Assembly: GCA_903772945.1 (NCBI GenBank)
Contig: CAICTM010000460.1
Span: forward strand, 1-64,000
Source: Seminavis robusta
Taxonomy: Eukaryota; Bacillariophyta; Bacillariophyceae; Naviculales; Naviculaceae
Direction of reading: 5' to 3'
Length of the DNA stretch: 64,000 nt
Positions 11,065 to 20,712 of the stretch are shown here, in pieces. The notes under the pieces were generated by a model. That model did no database searches. It was given only the letters and a program-made list of their open reading frames with translations, and was not told where the DNA came from. Each line of letters opens with the position of its first letter. Positions within the stretch are counted from its first letter, which is position 1. Made by a program: the position numbers and the translations under genes.

Positions 11065-12171
11065 ATGGACTATGGTACGCCACGATCATGAGTTAACGTT
11101 GGGTTTGATCTTGGATGATGTATGATATTGGATTCTCACGTTATTTCTCCCTCCATTGACTCTGCTTTCACATCACAGGAATGGATTATCAAGGCGATAA
11201 CGCCTACGGCAGTGGCGGCGGCTTTACGTCCGGCGGCGGCGGTGGCGATACCTTTGGTCAACAGAGCAGCCAAGGTGGCGGTGGTGGCGGCGGCGGAAGT
11301 GGAAATCGTCGCAACTATGATGAACAACGATTGATCCCAGTGACTTGTAAAATGATCAATTCTTGCGTGATATCAACGGAGGACGGTAGTTCGGTGACAC
11401 TGGAAGACGGCCGCAAATTCACACACATCAAACTGGTCGGTGCCGTTCGAGGCTTTGAAAGCAACAGTACCCACATGATGTACCAAATTGAAGATGGGAC
11501 GGGTTTGGTGGAGGTCAAGCAGTGGTTGGATGAATCTGGATGCACGGCCCAACAGGAAATGCTACAATCTACACAGAAGGAAATGCTCTATGTCAAAGTC
11601 ACTGCCAAACTAAATGTCTTTGAACAAAAGATCACTCCCGTGGCCGACATGGTTCGCCCCTTATCCACCGGCAACGAATTAACACATCATTTTTTGGAGG
11701 TGGTTTATTCGGGAGAAATGGCCAAACAGCGTGACAGCATTGTCCAGCCAGCAAGTCCAATGATGGGTGTCACTTCGGGTGGTGGTGGAGTTGGATTTGG
11801 CAGCACTTCGAGTGGAAGTGGTCGTACTCCGTTGACGGCACAAGGGGGAAGCAATGGCGGAGATGAGCTCAAGAATAACATTATGCAATACATTCAGGAC
11901 CGAGGCCGTGAGTTGCTTGTATTTCCATGTTGTGCTGGGCCTGTGCTCCTGTGCTCGCATCCATGTATTGTCTCATTTACCTCTTTACCTCGCCATTCAT
12001 TCATTCATTCATTCAACAGGCGAATCCGATATTGGTGCCGACGTCAAAGCTTGTATCCGTCATTTTAGTCAGTACCAGGAAACCGAAGTGCGAGCGATCA
12101 TTGAGAACTTCCAATCCGAGGGAATGGTGTACACAACTGTCGATGAAGATCACGTAAAGTCCGCCATGTGA
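11065..12171 (+). CDS. RPA2: Replication protein A 32-kDa subunit (RPA2)
   Basis: The middle subunit of the eukaryotic single-strand DNA-binding complex RPA, acting in nuclear replication, repair and checkpoint signalling. Three exons: 11065-11074 (10 bases), 11179-11907, 12020-12171; 296 residues. The N-terminus is Gly/Ser-rich, the usual phosphorylation-prone tail. Next comes the OB fold, beginning RLIPVTCKMINSC, with the IEDGTGLVEVKQWLDE strand block typical of RPA2, and then a linker with Gly/Ser repeats. The C-terminal winged helix (ESDIGADVKACIRHF to EGMVYTTVDEDH) binds repair factors. If the 10-base exon were skipped, translation could start at the in-frame ATG at 11181. The exon 3 junction splits an Arg codon. 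Confidence 0.93.
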
Positions 12172-12543
12172 GCTGACAGACGATGAACTGCCCTTGTCTG
12201 GTGTGGTGAATAGGCTGGCTCTGTCCCAGAATGCATCGCTGGGGGCGGAAGGAGAGAAATGGCATTCTTGAGCAATCCGGAACGAAACAAAAAGGGATAT
12301 CGTACCCGTTCGATCTACCCAAGAACTACAATAGTGCAGTATGTTGATTCTTTAAAGTATTTATTGTGGGCATTTTTATCGTAAAAGTCCTTCAAAACGC
12401 TACGGCTAGCTACCGCACTGTGGTGTGCTGCAAGATCTCATCGAACCTTTTAGTGTACTATGATTTAGCATCCGCAGTGGTAAGCCCCCATGTCGATTGC
12501 AGAAATCAACCCAATACTACCACATCCCCACTCTGTCACTCTG
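12172..12543. other. Intergenic, convergent ends of RPA2 and PPCDC
   Basis: A 372-base spacer between two converging genes. Nothing is seen beyond presumed 3' untranslated sequence; a CTACGGCTAGCTACCG patch lies near 12401. Confidence 0.5.
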
Positions 12544-13829
12544 TCAACACGAATCCAAGGCGGAGCGCACCGCACTGAGGATATTGTCGACTGACGCCAT
12601 GGCACCCTTTCCCACTTCGCCACAAGCCAGAGTTTTGACCTGAGGCTCCACAATGAAAACACCACTACACGTAGCATTTATAATGTTGGGGTTGCTTTGA
12701 GCTGGTGGGGGATCCAAAGCTGGAGCAGAGACGCTGTGCGACGTTGATTGTGGAGGGACAGTTGCAACCCTTGCTATGAGATCTTCAATCATACTATTCT
12801 CACGACGTCGGTTTTCTTCTCGAAGTTTTCGATCATCTTCTAGAATACGTTGACGTTCCACCAGTTGTGTAGCGAGCTTGGCAAGGTCAGCAGATGATGC
12901 TGTGATACATGTATTTTCAGGTAGCTGGGTTTGAATTGCCTCCGAGCCTCCCGTCGCGGTGCTTTGCTCTTGATCCAAAGTGGCGAACAGTTTTTCCATG
13001 AGTTGTTGTGTTTCTACATTTTCACGCCGACGATTCTCTTCCATAGTTGTTTGGTTTCGAGCCCTTGCCAACGCCAGTTCCATTATTTGGCTCGAAGTTG
13101 ATGCTGATTGCTGTTTCGTCTTTGGATTCGAAAGGGGTGATTCACCATTTTCAGGGTTGTCATTACTATGTTCCTTCCAAAACCCTTGTACGGTGGAAAG
13201 GTGCCGTTGTGTCAAAGGATGGTTGTACATGGCAGTATTCATGGCAGGAGCCAAGATAATGGGTTTTCCAGGTCTCGTGCCATGTCCAAAATCCCAGGCA
13301 CGAAGAACGCAAGTTGTTGTGTCATCACACAAACCCTGTGCAATCTTGGCCAAAGTGTGTGCACTCAAGGGAGCAATGACACAAATGTCGGCCCAATCTC
13401 GCAGCTCGATATGCAGCACGGGATCTCCCATTCGATTCCAATCTCGCCACTCCTCGTCTGAGTCTGATTGTTTAGTGAGAAACGAGGAATGGTGTGAGAT
13501 AGAACAAGAATGTAAATCAAGAAAGATTCCAAAAGAGAACAGTTGACCTTATTGCTTTTCTCACCATGTATTTGGATTCTGTTCTGTGACTCTTCATTAT
13601 CACTACTTGAACTTTTCAAAGCAGAGTCTACTTGAATGAGTTGCTGCAGTTTCTGCCACACAGTTGGGTTGTATTCTTTCGATTTGTCCCAAAAGTGACG
13701 ACCTCCTTGCGTCAAAAGGACTCGGACTTGGTTCCCTTCTTCCACAAGTCGGACCGCCAATTCACAAGACTTCACAGCCGCAACAGACCCAGTAACAGCC
13801 AACAGAACGCGGCGTTGTCGTTGCATCAC
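12544..13829 (-). CDS. PPCDC: Phosphopantothenoylcysteine decarboxylase with a large coiled-coil insert
   Basis: A flavoprotein that decarboxylates 4'-phosphopantothenoylcysteine in coenzyme A synthesis (HAL3/CoaC family). Exons 13829-13565 and 13463-12544; 394 residues against about 200 for typical single-domain members. It begins RRVLLAVTGSVAAVKS, the flavin-binding strand of the family, and continues with WADICVIAPLSAHTLAKIAQG, then ILAPAMNTAMYNHPLTQRHL, and ends with VKTLACGEVGKGAMAS, the substrate-clamp motif. Between the last two lies an insert of about 150 residues, rich in Gln, Glu and Arg, with two copies of an EENRRREN element; it is predicted helical. All core motifs are present, so the enzyme should be active. 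The gene converges on RPA2. Confidence 0.9.
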
Positions 13830-14495
13830 TACATGTATGGCGCAAACAAAAGGAAGGCAATGGGAAATGCAGACATGCGCACCCTCCGCTCTTCCTCATC
13901 AGCTTAGCTCGGAGGTCAATTCACTGAATTAAGCCAGCGTTACTAGTAAGCTTTCTCCGGCTGAAGGTGAGGAGGAAGGCCAAGATAGAACTGGTGGATT
14001 TGTGTCCTACGTTTGATACGCACTGGAAGTTCTTTCGAAGTGGTGAGGTGATGGAATACTGAAATGTTTGCCATGAAGGCATTGATTCATTTGCCATTGC
14101 TTGGCTGGTTGGCGCCTACTTGGGCGGATGCATCCATGTTACGGTAGTTTCGACAGAATTGAACACCTTGCATCATCCAAAATGTGGTGGAATGTACGTG
14201 GGTTGCTTGCATGCTGGTTGGCACCTTCATGTGGGGATGCATCCGTGATAGCAGTTTCGTCAATTGAAAACTTTGCATCATCCAAAATATGTCGTGGAAA
14301 TGTACCAGTGTTGCTTACATTCCCTTGCGAACTAAGCAGGTAAGTCATTCGGGGTGCCGGGCACACCTCACTTTCCTGATGTTCCTGAGCAGCTGCTCCC
14401 GTTCCAGTTCCCAGTGCTTCCTGCGTGGAAGAAAGGATGAAGTTAAGAGAGCGAATGAAGGAAACAACGATATTCAAGAGGATGGAAGGTTAACT
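13830..14495. other. Intergenic with tandem duplication
   Basis: Spacer between the PPCDC start and the stop of the CbiZ-CbiB gene, both on the minus strand. Most of its middle is the duplicated segment listed separately. A minus-strand frame (14139-14477) runs through the repeat but resembles nothing known. Confidence 0.45.
14103..14317. repeat. Diverged tandem duplication, unit about 111 bases
   Basis: The segment starting GCTGGTTGGCGCCTACTTGG near 14103 recurs from about 14213 as GCTGGTTGGCACCTTCATGT. Both copies contain GGATGCATCC near their start and CTTGCATCATCCAAAAT or TTTGCATCATCCAAAAT near their end. The copies differ at many sites, so the duplication is not recent. Confidence 0.8.
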
Positions 14496-16766
14496 TTATA
14501 TGCTATTCCAAATTGCAGATGCAGCCATGGCCACAAGAAAAGCCAGAATCCCCGCAAGCTGAGCAATGGTGTGACCTCGTCGAATGTCTTGATGGCCTGG
14601 CGCCTTGCCAGTGCCGCCGTTCGGGGGTCCATTCAATGAGTATTGCCCTCGCTTCTCCAATCGCACATCCAGAATCCCGGCAAAGGTGGCCATTGGCCAG
14701 CCCGCATTTGGGGAATCGCATTGACTTGCATCTCGCCATGCAACGCTTAGTCCCTTTTGTATAACTGGAGCAAAACCACTCGAAGGCTGCAGAAGGCCAG
14801 CAGCGACCACCAAGAGCAGGGCTGTCAGCCGCGCTGGTATAAGATTCAGCAAATCATCACATCGTGCGGAAAACTTGCCGACCCATTCGCATCGACCTCT
14901 AAAGCCGACCCTGGAATCCAATGTATTCATCGTGCGAAAAGCAAAGGCTCCCAGTGGCCCAAAGAGTACATAGTAAAACAGTGGTGATACCACGCTGTCC
15001 GACAAGTTCTCTGACAAGGATTCCAGCGTACCACCCGCTAGCTCATCCGCTTGTAGTTGGGAAGGGTCACGGCTGCAAAGCCAGGACAGTTGTGCTCTCG
15101 CCTTTTGTAACTGGCCACGTTCCAGAAAGTGCGCCATTTGAAGAGCTACATTACAGAGGAGCTGGAGCGACAACGCCCCCCGTACAAGGAATACATGAAG
15201 TATCCAGTTGGCGAACACAAGAAAAGAGTTGATTGTTGTTGGCCAACCAGGATCGACCGTGCTAGAGCATGAATCCAAGTTGGTCTTGACAACACCAGCA
15301 AGTCCGAGCATGGTCGGTACATGCAGAGCCGCCAGTCTTGGCAATTGTAACACGCACCACGCCGTTCCCACGGAAAAGAAGGCTGTACACCCCCAAAGAC
15401 TGCAACCGCTCAAGAAGCCAAGTATTGGATGTGTCGGTTGAAAGTACGGCTCCGGTACCAGTCGAAGAAGATTTGTGATTAGCTTTCCGACAAGGACAAC
15501 TGGGTGTATGGCCAGGGGCATCAAATGGGAACCCAGAAATCTGTCCCCCCAAAGAACTGCCAATAGAATACTCGCAGATGGAGCCGGAGTGGCCTGTTCT
15601 GGAAGGATGGAATAGTCTTGTGATTGACATTGTCCGGCTTCTGCATCTTCTTCGCCGCCAACCAAGAATATGTGAACTGCCAGTGTCCAAATCATTCCAA
15701 CCACCCCTACAAGCAAGACCCAGCCGCTCGGCGTTGGGATTGGCACCATTGGCCTTGAAGGGACCAAGGGAAGATGTCCCTCTTGCAAGGCGTGCCAAAG
15801 TTGTAATCGATAGCAACGCAACCGATACATTAGGCTTGGATAGGCATGGCCTCGGTAGAAGTCGGTGAGATTTGTTTGCATGGCTTCTTTGGTCGCTTCG
15901 TACACGGCTTGCCCGATCAGTTCACCCACCAAAGTGTGCTTTTGAGCATAAGGAATAGCTGTTGTTTTGCTTTCATCTTGATCGTCGTCCGTAGTAGGAG
16001 TGACTAGTACAGTGCTGTCCGTTCCGGTTCCTGTTGCGGTTTCATTTGGATGTTTGGCACACTTGATCCCAAGATCCGTGACGGCGCGGCACTTGGCCTC
16101 GATTGCTACAGTGTACGCTTCAATCAAAGCAGAGGATTCATCCAACGCCATGTTAGTAAGAATAATCGTGTTGATTGTTCCAAAGTTTGTCGTGTCTTTT
16201 GGCTGGTCGTTGTCTGGCGAGTCGTCAGCATTACTATTGGAAGAATCATCTGCCACAAAATAGAACATATCAGCATCGGCACCTGCTACTCGAGAGTTGG
16301 AAATTCCGGCCGTGACAATTGCATCGACAATGAATGTTTTGCCGCAAGAACCGGTTGCTTGTGTAGATGCCACTCGGAGGGTTTTCATGGAAGCTGCCGT
16401 CAGCAACCCAATGGTCGTGTCGTTTGCGCTACTGTTCCTTGCATTGGAGATTTCTTTGCTGCCGATTTGCCGTAGCAATTCCTTGGGATCGGGGGAAATC
16501 CCATCGTATTCTGCTGGAACTTTTGCATTCAAAATGTGCAAAGAAGAACTGCGCTGCTTCGAGGAGGAGGAGATCTTTTGCAACCCGCCATTCAGAACGG
16601 CCGATGACAAAATCGTCCAGTTGCAGTCCGGTTCGAGGCATTCAATTCGAACGCATCTATCATTGACCGAAAGCTGCCAGGACTTATCATTGCTTAGTGA
16701 ACGCAACTCTGTTGTCGTGGGATCGGCGGCAGCATCCTTGCTTCCCTCTTCTTTAGAAGTTGTCAT
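14496..16766 (-). CDS. CbiZ-CbiB fusion: adenosylcobinamide amidohydrolase + adenosylcobinamide-phosphate synthase
   Basis: One uninterrupted 756-residue frame carrying two cobamide enzymes. Residues about 120-305 are CbiZ: IVDAIVTAGISNSRVAGAD, the GTINTIILTNMAL strand, EAKCRAVTDLGI, ATGTGTDSTVLVTPT, and HTLVGELIGQAVYEA at its end. CbiZ hydrolyses the amide bond of adenosylcobinamide, and in some bacteria of pseudocobalamin, to give adenosylcobyric acid. Residues about 340-756 are the membrane protein CbiB/CobD, which joins cobyric acid to the aminopropanol moiety: HPVVLVGKLI at 421, VRGALSLQLLCNVA, LSWLCSRDPSQL, LESLSENLSDSVVSPLFYY, FRTMNTLDSRVGFR, CDDLLNLIPARLTALLL, CDSPNAGWPMATFAGILDVRL. 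Roughly seven hydrophobic segments are visible. There is no obvious N-terminal targeting signal. It faces the REEP gene head to head over 384 bases. Domain identities are firm; the role as a remodelling enzyme is inferred. Confidence 0.92.
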   Translation of the reverse strand: MTTSKEEGSKDAAADPTTTELRSLSNDKSWQLSVNDRCVRIECLEPDCNWTILSSAVLNGGLQKISSSSKQRSSSLHILNAKVPAEYDGISPDPKELLRQIGSKEISNARNSSANDTTIGLLTAASMKTLRVASTQATGSCGKTFIVDAIVTAGISNSRVAGADADMFYFVADDSSNSNADDSPDNDQPKDTTNFGTINTIILTNMALDESSALIEAYTVAIEAKCRAVTDLGIKCAKHPNETATGTGTDSTVLVTPTTDDDQDESKTTAIPYAQKHTLVGELIGQAVYEATKEAMQTNLTDFYRGHAYPSLMYRLRCYRLQLWHALQEGHLPLVPSRPMVPIPTPSGWVLLVGVVGMIWTLAVHIFLVGGEEDAEAGQCQSQDYSILPEQATPAPSASILLAVLWGDRFLGSHLMPLAIHPVVLVGKLITNLLRLVPEPYFQPTHPILGFLSGCSLWGCTAFFSVGTAWCVLQLPRLAALHVPTMLGLAGVVKTNLDSCSSTVDPGWPTTINSFLVFANWILHVFLVRGALSLQLLCNVALQMAHFLERGQLQKARAQLSWLCSRDPSQLQADELAGGTLESLSENLSDSVVSPLFYYVLFGPLGAFAFRTMNTLDSRVGFRGRCEWVGKFSARCDDLLNLIPARLTALLLVVAAGLLQPSSGFAPVIQKGLSVAWRDASQCDSPNAGWPMATFAGILDVRLEKRGQYSLNGPPNGGTGKAPGHQDIRRGHTIAQLAGILAFLVAMAASAIWNSI

Positions 16767-17150
16767 TGTGGTTGGTTTGTGAGGTTGTCATCCAATGTCA
16801 TCCGATCCATTTTGTGAGGCAGCATGATGAACGTGCTACGAGGGGTGCAATGATGTGTCCGATGAGATCTCGGGGGGAGACCGAAAAAAAGAGTGCCAGT
16901 ATCTATCTTTCGCAGGCTTAAATTCTTTCACAGCTTAGATGGCTAAAATAAAAATGCGCGAACCGCGCCAGGCAAGCCTCAAAGTTCTTTTGATTGTTAC
17001 CAATGCAATGCCGGTCGCCATCTGCCTTCTGTCTTCTTTGAATTCATCACACACGAAACAGCACCAAACAGACCCAGGGAAAGAGGAGATCATTGTGCTA
17101 TCCCACCGCAGCATTGCCTTTGTATTGATTGAAAGAGACTCTTTGAAAAA
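16767..17150. promoter_or_regulatory. Shared divergent promoter region, CbiZ-CbiB / REEP
   Basis: 384 bases between two start codons facing away from each other, so both promoters should lie here. No specific box can be assigned with confidence; an A-rich ATAAAAATG lies near 16947 and a homopurine patch near 16881. Confidence 0.4.
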
Positions 17151-17908
17151 ATGGACGTAGTTCAACAAAAGCTGGGTGTCCTGCGCACCCATCTGGATCA
17201 AATCCCGGTGCTTCAGCAGTTGGAGGTGAGTGGACACAGAAGATATGCGGATCTTTCCCGGCGTTTTGCCATCAAGGAGGGTTCCCTTCTCTCTTTGACG
17301 TCCGGGACGCAGCAAACGATATGACTGTGAGAGAATGTTGTGATCGTTCCGCTCGCAACTCACTCTTCTCTTTGTCTGTCCATTGCGGCATTTTCGGTTT
17401 GTCATTGCAGGAGACCGCCAAGGTTCCCAAGGAGCATTTGGTTTTGGGAGTCGGTGCCCTGCTTGTCATTATCATTTTTTTCGGTGTTGGCGCAGGATCG
17501 CTCTGCAGCGTGGTTGGCTTTTGCTACCCGGCCTTCAAATCCTTTGAGGCGATCGAGACAAAGATCCGTGGCGACGACACGCAATGGCTGGTGTACTGGA
17601 TCATTTTCGCATTCTTCTCCATCATTGAGGTCTTTGCCGATTTCCTCCTCTACTGGATTCCTTTCTATTATGCATTCAAAATGGCGTTTCTGCTGTGGGC
17701 GTTTCTTCCTCAAACTCGAGGAGCAAAATTCCTGTACGATTCCTTTTTGAAGGACCTACTAAAGAAAAACGAGTCGCGCATTGATGCTGCCTTGGCGGAT
17801 GCCAAAAAGCAGGCTGGATCCATTGGCGGGGATGTAGCCAAGGTTGCAGGTGACGTTATGGCGGAAGCGCAAAAAATGGCAACGGCGGATGACAAAAAGG
17901 ACGAGTAG
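17151..17908 (+). CDS. REEP5/6-Yop1/HVA22 (TB2/DP1) ER-shaping protein
   Basis: A membrane-curvature protein of tubular ER. Exons 17151-17225 and 17411-17908, 190 residues. The N-terminal amphipathic helix (MDVVQQKLGVLRTHLDQ) is the usual start of REEP5/6 and Yop1. It is followed by hairpin hydrophobic segments: LVLGVGALLVIIIFFGVGAG, then the family signature VVGFCYPAFKSFEAIET, the DDTQWLVYWIIFAFFSIIE block and LLYWIPFYYAFKMAFLLWAF. The C-terminal tail is Lys/Ala-rich and probably an amphipathic helix. An AKKQAGSIGGDVAKVAGDV segment fits membrane-surface binding. Its length is that of REEP5/6. The family is certain; the paralogue class is not. Confidence 0.95.
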
Positions 17909-19102
17909 ATAGATTGGAGTGAGTGGACGTACGCGGGGGATTGATTAGTGGACGACGACGAAATGCTGTGAGAGCAGAAAAACAGGCAAATCCGGCTATC
18001 TTTGAGTGCCGCGGAGCCAAAAGAATGATTCGAATCATTTTTAAACTGCTTTCGCCTGTGCACAACAACAACATACAAAGGCCGGATCGAGGCGCTGGTA
18101 CATACACACCATCTAGCAAAAGATAGAGTCTAGTGAATATTGAATTTGAAAATGAACAAAATTGATGTAGCATGCCTGGCCTTGCCGAATGAGGTTTTTA
18201 TTCAGCAATCTGTTTGCGGCGGAGTTGTTATTTGCATCCGTGAGGGTTTGTAGTGGAGATGTCGTTGCTAGAGCATGGCGGGTCTGCATGGGGCGTTTCT
18301 CTCTAAACACTACGGCATACAACAAATACGGTAGCCAGAATGTCATCCTACCGTACCTCATAAAATGAAGCAAGGGAAGGCTACAGGTTGCCAAGTTGAA
18401 AAAGAAGACTGGTTAACAGATAGCTGCAGTATGAAACAGCAACGTTTCTGATGATGGCCAACAGATCAGTACCGTACATTCCATTCCAAACACTGTGTTA
18501 CGGCCAAGCAACAGTGGCGATCCTTGTGCACTCTGTTCATGGGATTAACTAACTTGTAAAAAAGAAGCAGAGACCTAGTTCTGTTTTAAGGCGCAGGCTT
18601 CAGGGATGGATCTATGTGATATCCCCGTCCAATTCGAAACTACCCAACCCTTTGTCATTGTTTGTACTGTAGCTTACCGGTGCTGGATTTGTCTATTGGC
18701 TGGGCTGTGTCTTCATCCAAGTGGTGCTAGCTAGCTTCAAATCGCTTGCACCAGGCATGTAGCTAGTTCACTGTCGGTGCAAATGTGTTTGCTTGTCTTG
18801 CCTGCTAGACCTTGGTTTCCTGAGCTTTCCCAGCACAGAAGAGAAGTTCGGAACATGGCGTTGCCTTTTGGAAGAGATCTGGAGTTTTTTTAAGTAGTCC
18901 CTCATCAACAGCTTGGACCATCTACAAGCTAGCTAGTATGAATGAAGAAATCCAATCTCCTACGGTACCCAGCAGCTTCTGTGGAAGGGCCAGTAGAGAA
19001 TACAGAATGATAGGAAAAGAGCCATGCAGGTCGTTGCATTCCAATGACATGACAGTGGGTGCACTCTAGCATGTTTATGAAGTAGCAAACTGCAATCCAT
19101 AG
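17909..19102. other. Intergenic, convergent ends of REEP and SDHAF4
   Basis: About 1.2 kb with no supported gene. GCTAGCTAGC-like palindromes occur near 18728 and 18931. The remainder is A/T-moderate sequence without a visible element. Confidence 0.5.
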
Positions 19103-19614
19103 TTAGAAGTCTGTACAACGTCCTTTTCGCTCCCAATCACCAAATCTGGTAGGTTCAGGAAGTCGTCCGCCTCGGCGGGGACCACCCCACTCTCGTCCTC
19201 GATGTTCAAATGATTCGTGCGGATCCACAAACATCTCCTCCTGCTCCATTTCGTCATCATCATCATCTTCTGAAACATTGCCACATGATTCCACCAACAC
19301 CTTCTCTGGTGTTTTCTCTGCTACCGGCGGTACTTGGGATTTGATTCAAAGAAAGGAAGGAACATGAGAAGATACTCGTGGTTAGTTAGAAAAGACAACA
19401 TAAAACACTAAATAAAAGCAACTCCGCACTCCTTCCCACCTGAAGATTTTTCGGCCCTTGTTTCAACAACATCCACAAATGGGGGCTCTTCTTTTGCGAG
19501 AACTGTGAAGAGACGAGGAGATGGCAATCTTGGAACTCTTTGCAGCTGCATTCTCAAGACACCACAAGTGATGATTTGAGTGGCAGCAACTCGACCACGC
19601 AACAAGTGATTCAT
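19103..19614 (-). CDS. SDHAF4: Succinate dehydrogenase assembly factor 4 (SDHAF4)
   Basis: A mitochondrial chaperone that binds the flavinylated SdhA subunit and helps it join SdhB in respiratory complex II. Two short exons: 19614-19440 and 19332-19103, joined in frame across a Val codon to give 134 residues. The C-terminus carries the family signature: EWGGPRRGGRLPEPTRFGDW followed by ERKGRCTDF, almost identical to the conserved tail of animal and fungal SDHAF4 (GPRGPEPTRYGDWERKGRCIDF in humans, from memory, with an extra RRG insertion here). The N-terminus is Arg-rich and acid-free for the first 40 residues, a good mitochondrial presequence. The middle is acidic (EDDDDDEMEQEE). Because it is short and split it is easily missed by frame-based searches. 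Confidence 0.92.
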
Positions 19615-20264
19615 GGTATACCAAGTGCAAAGTAGTCTCCGAATTCTGTCCTGAATGTGATGATTTCTCCTTTAGCCTCAACGAGTACTCTCTGGCTGCT
19701 AGCTGGCAAGAAACTATGTTACTGCAGTGATGGTTTGATTCTTGTTGAGTGTTCTCGCATACAGTACGGTTTGTAATCCTTGTTGAGCTCCAATGCCTTT
19801 TGATGCCTTTGATTTGACGTGGAGCAAATGTGGGTCTGTCGAGATAGGTGTCTTTTCGTATTCGTGAGGTCACCTCACGATTTAAACATAGAAGGGGGTC
19901 TGGGGTGGCTCGTGCAATTTACTTTGGCTCTTTTGAATAGGGCAAAAGTACAAAAGCTGATTCTGCAATTAGAGGCCTCTTGAAGTGCTTTTGGTGTTAA
20001 AGCATGCACTAGTAATTAGTAAGGATTGTGTTCATAGGAAATCCTTTCACTACTTTAAACCATCACTACTGGTTATGGTTTGATGTAAAAGGCTAGCTGA
20101 TTTAACCCAGTTCATAAAAAGCTAGTAAGACATTTTACAAAACTTCAATGAACTCCTAGGAATGCCTACAGAGGATTACGGTGAATCTAGATTATTTGGC
20201 AAGCTGTTTGTGCATGTACAGTTGTAGAGGATTTAACCAAGTGTAGCAATTTGGTGTAGAACAT

Positions 20265-20712
20265 ACCCGGTGGACAACCGCTTCAGCTCGGGACAACGCT
20301 TCAGCTGGACAACGTCAGCGGACAACGCTTCAGGCTGGGACAACAGCCCAGCTGGACAAACCCTTCAGCTGGGACAAGACAAAGGGACAACCGCTCGCTC
20401 AGGGGATAACCACTTCAGGTGGGACAACAGCTCCAGCTCCAGGAAACCTCGGCTGGACAACATAAGTCAGTGAAAACAGTCAGGTGGTACACTTAGGCTG
20501 GGACAACGCTTCAGGCTGGACAACCGCTTCAGGCTGGGAACAGTACAGTTCAGGTGGAACACTCAAGCTGGGACAACAGCTATATCACAGGCTGGGATAA
20601 CAGCTCCAGGCTGGGACACCACTACATGCTGGACAACAGCTCCAGGCGGGGACAACAAACAAGGGATCACAGTACAGCTACGGGCTGGGACAACAGCTCC
20701 GGCACCTAGACG
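20265..20712. repeat. Degenerate minisatellite, GGGACAACAGCTTCAGGCT-like unit
   Basis: About 20 to 25 imperfect head-to-tail units of 15 to 21 bases, built on (G)GGACAAC(A/C)GCTTCAGGCT with variants GCTCCAGGCT and GTGGACAACC. Units differ in length and sequence, so the array is old or evolving by slippage. No constant spacer is seen, which excludes CRISPR. No open frame spans it. Confidence 0.9.

Noticed and set aside
12544-16766. Operon-like link between PPCDC and the CbiZ-CbiB gene
   Set aside because: They are on the same strand, but the genome is eukaryotic with introns and a 666-base spacer. Coenzyme A and corrinoid pathways do not share these steps.
20265-20712. CRISPR-like array
   Set aside because: Units are contiguous and variable, without constant-length unique spacers, and the setting is a eukaryotic nuclear genome.
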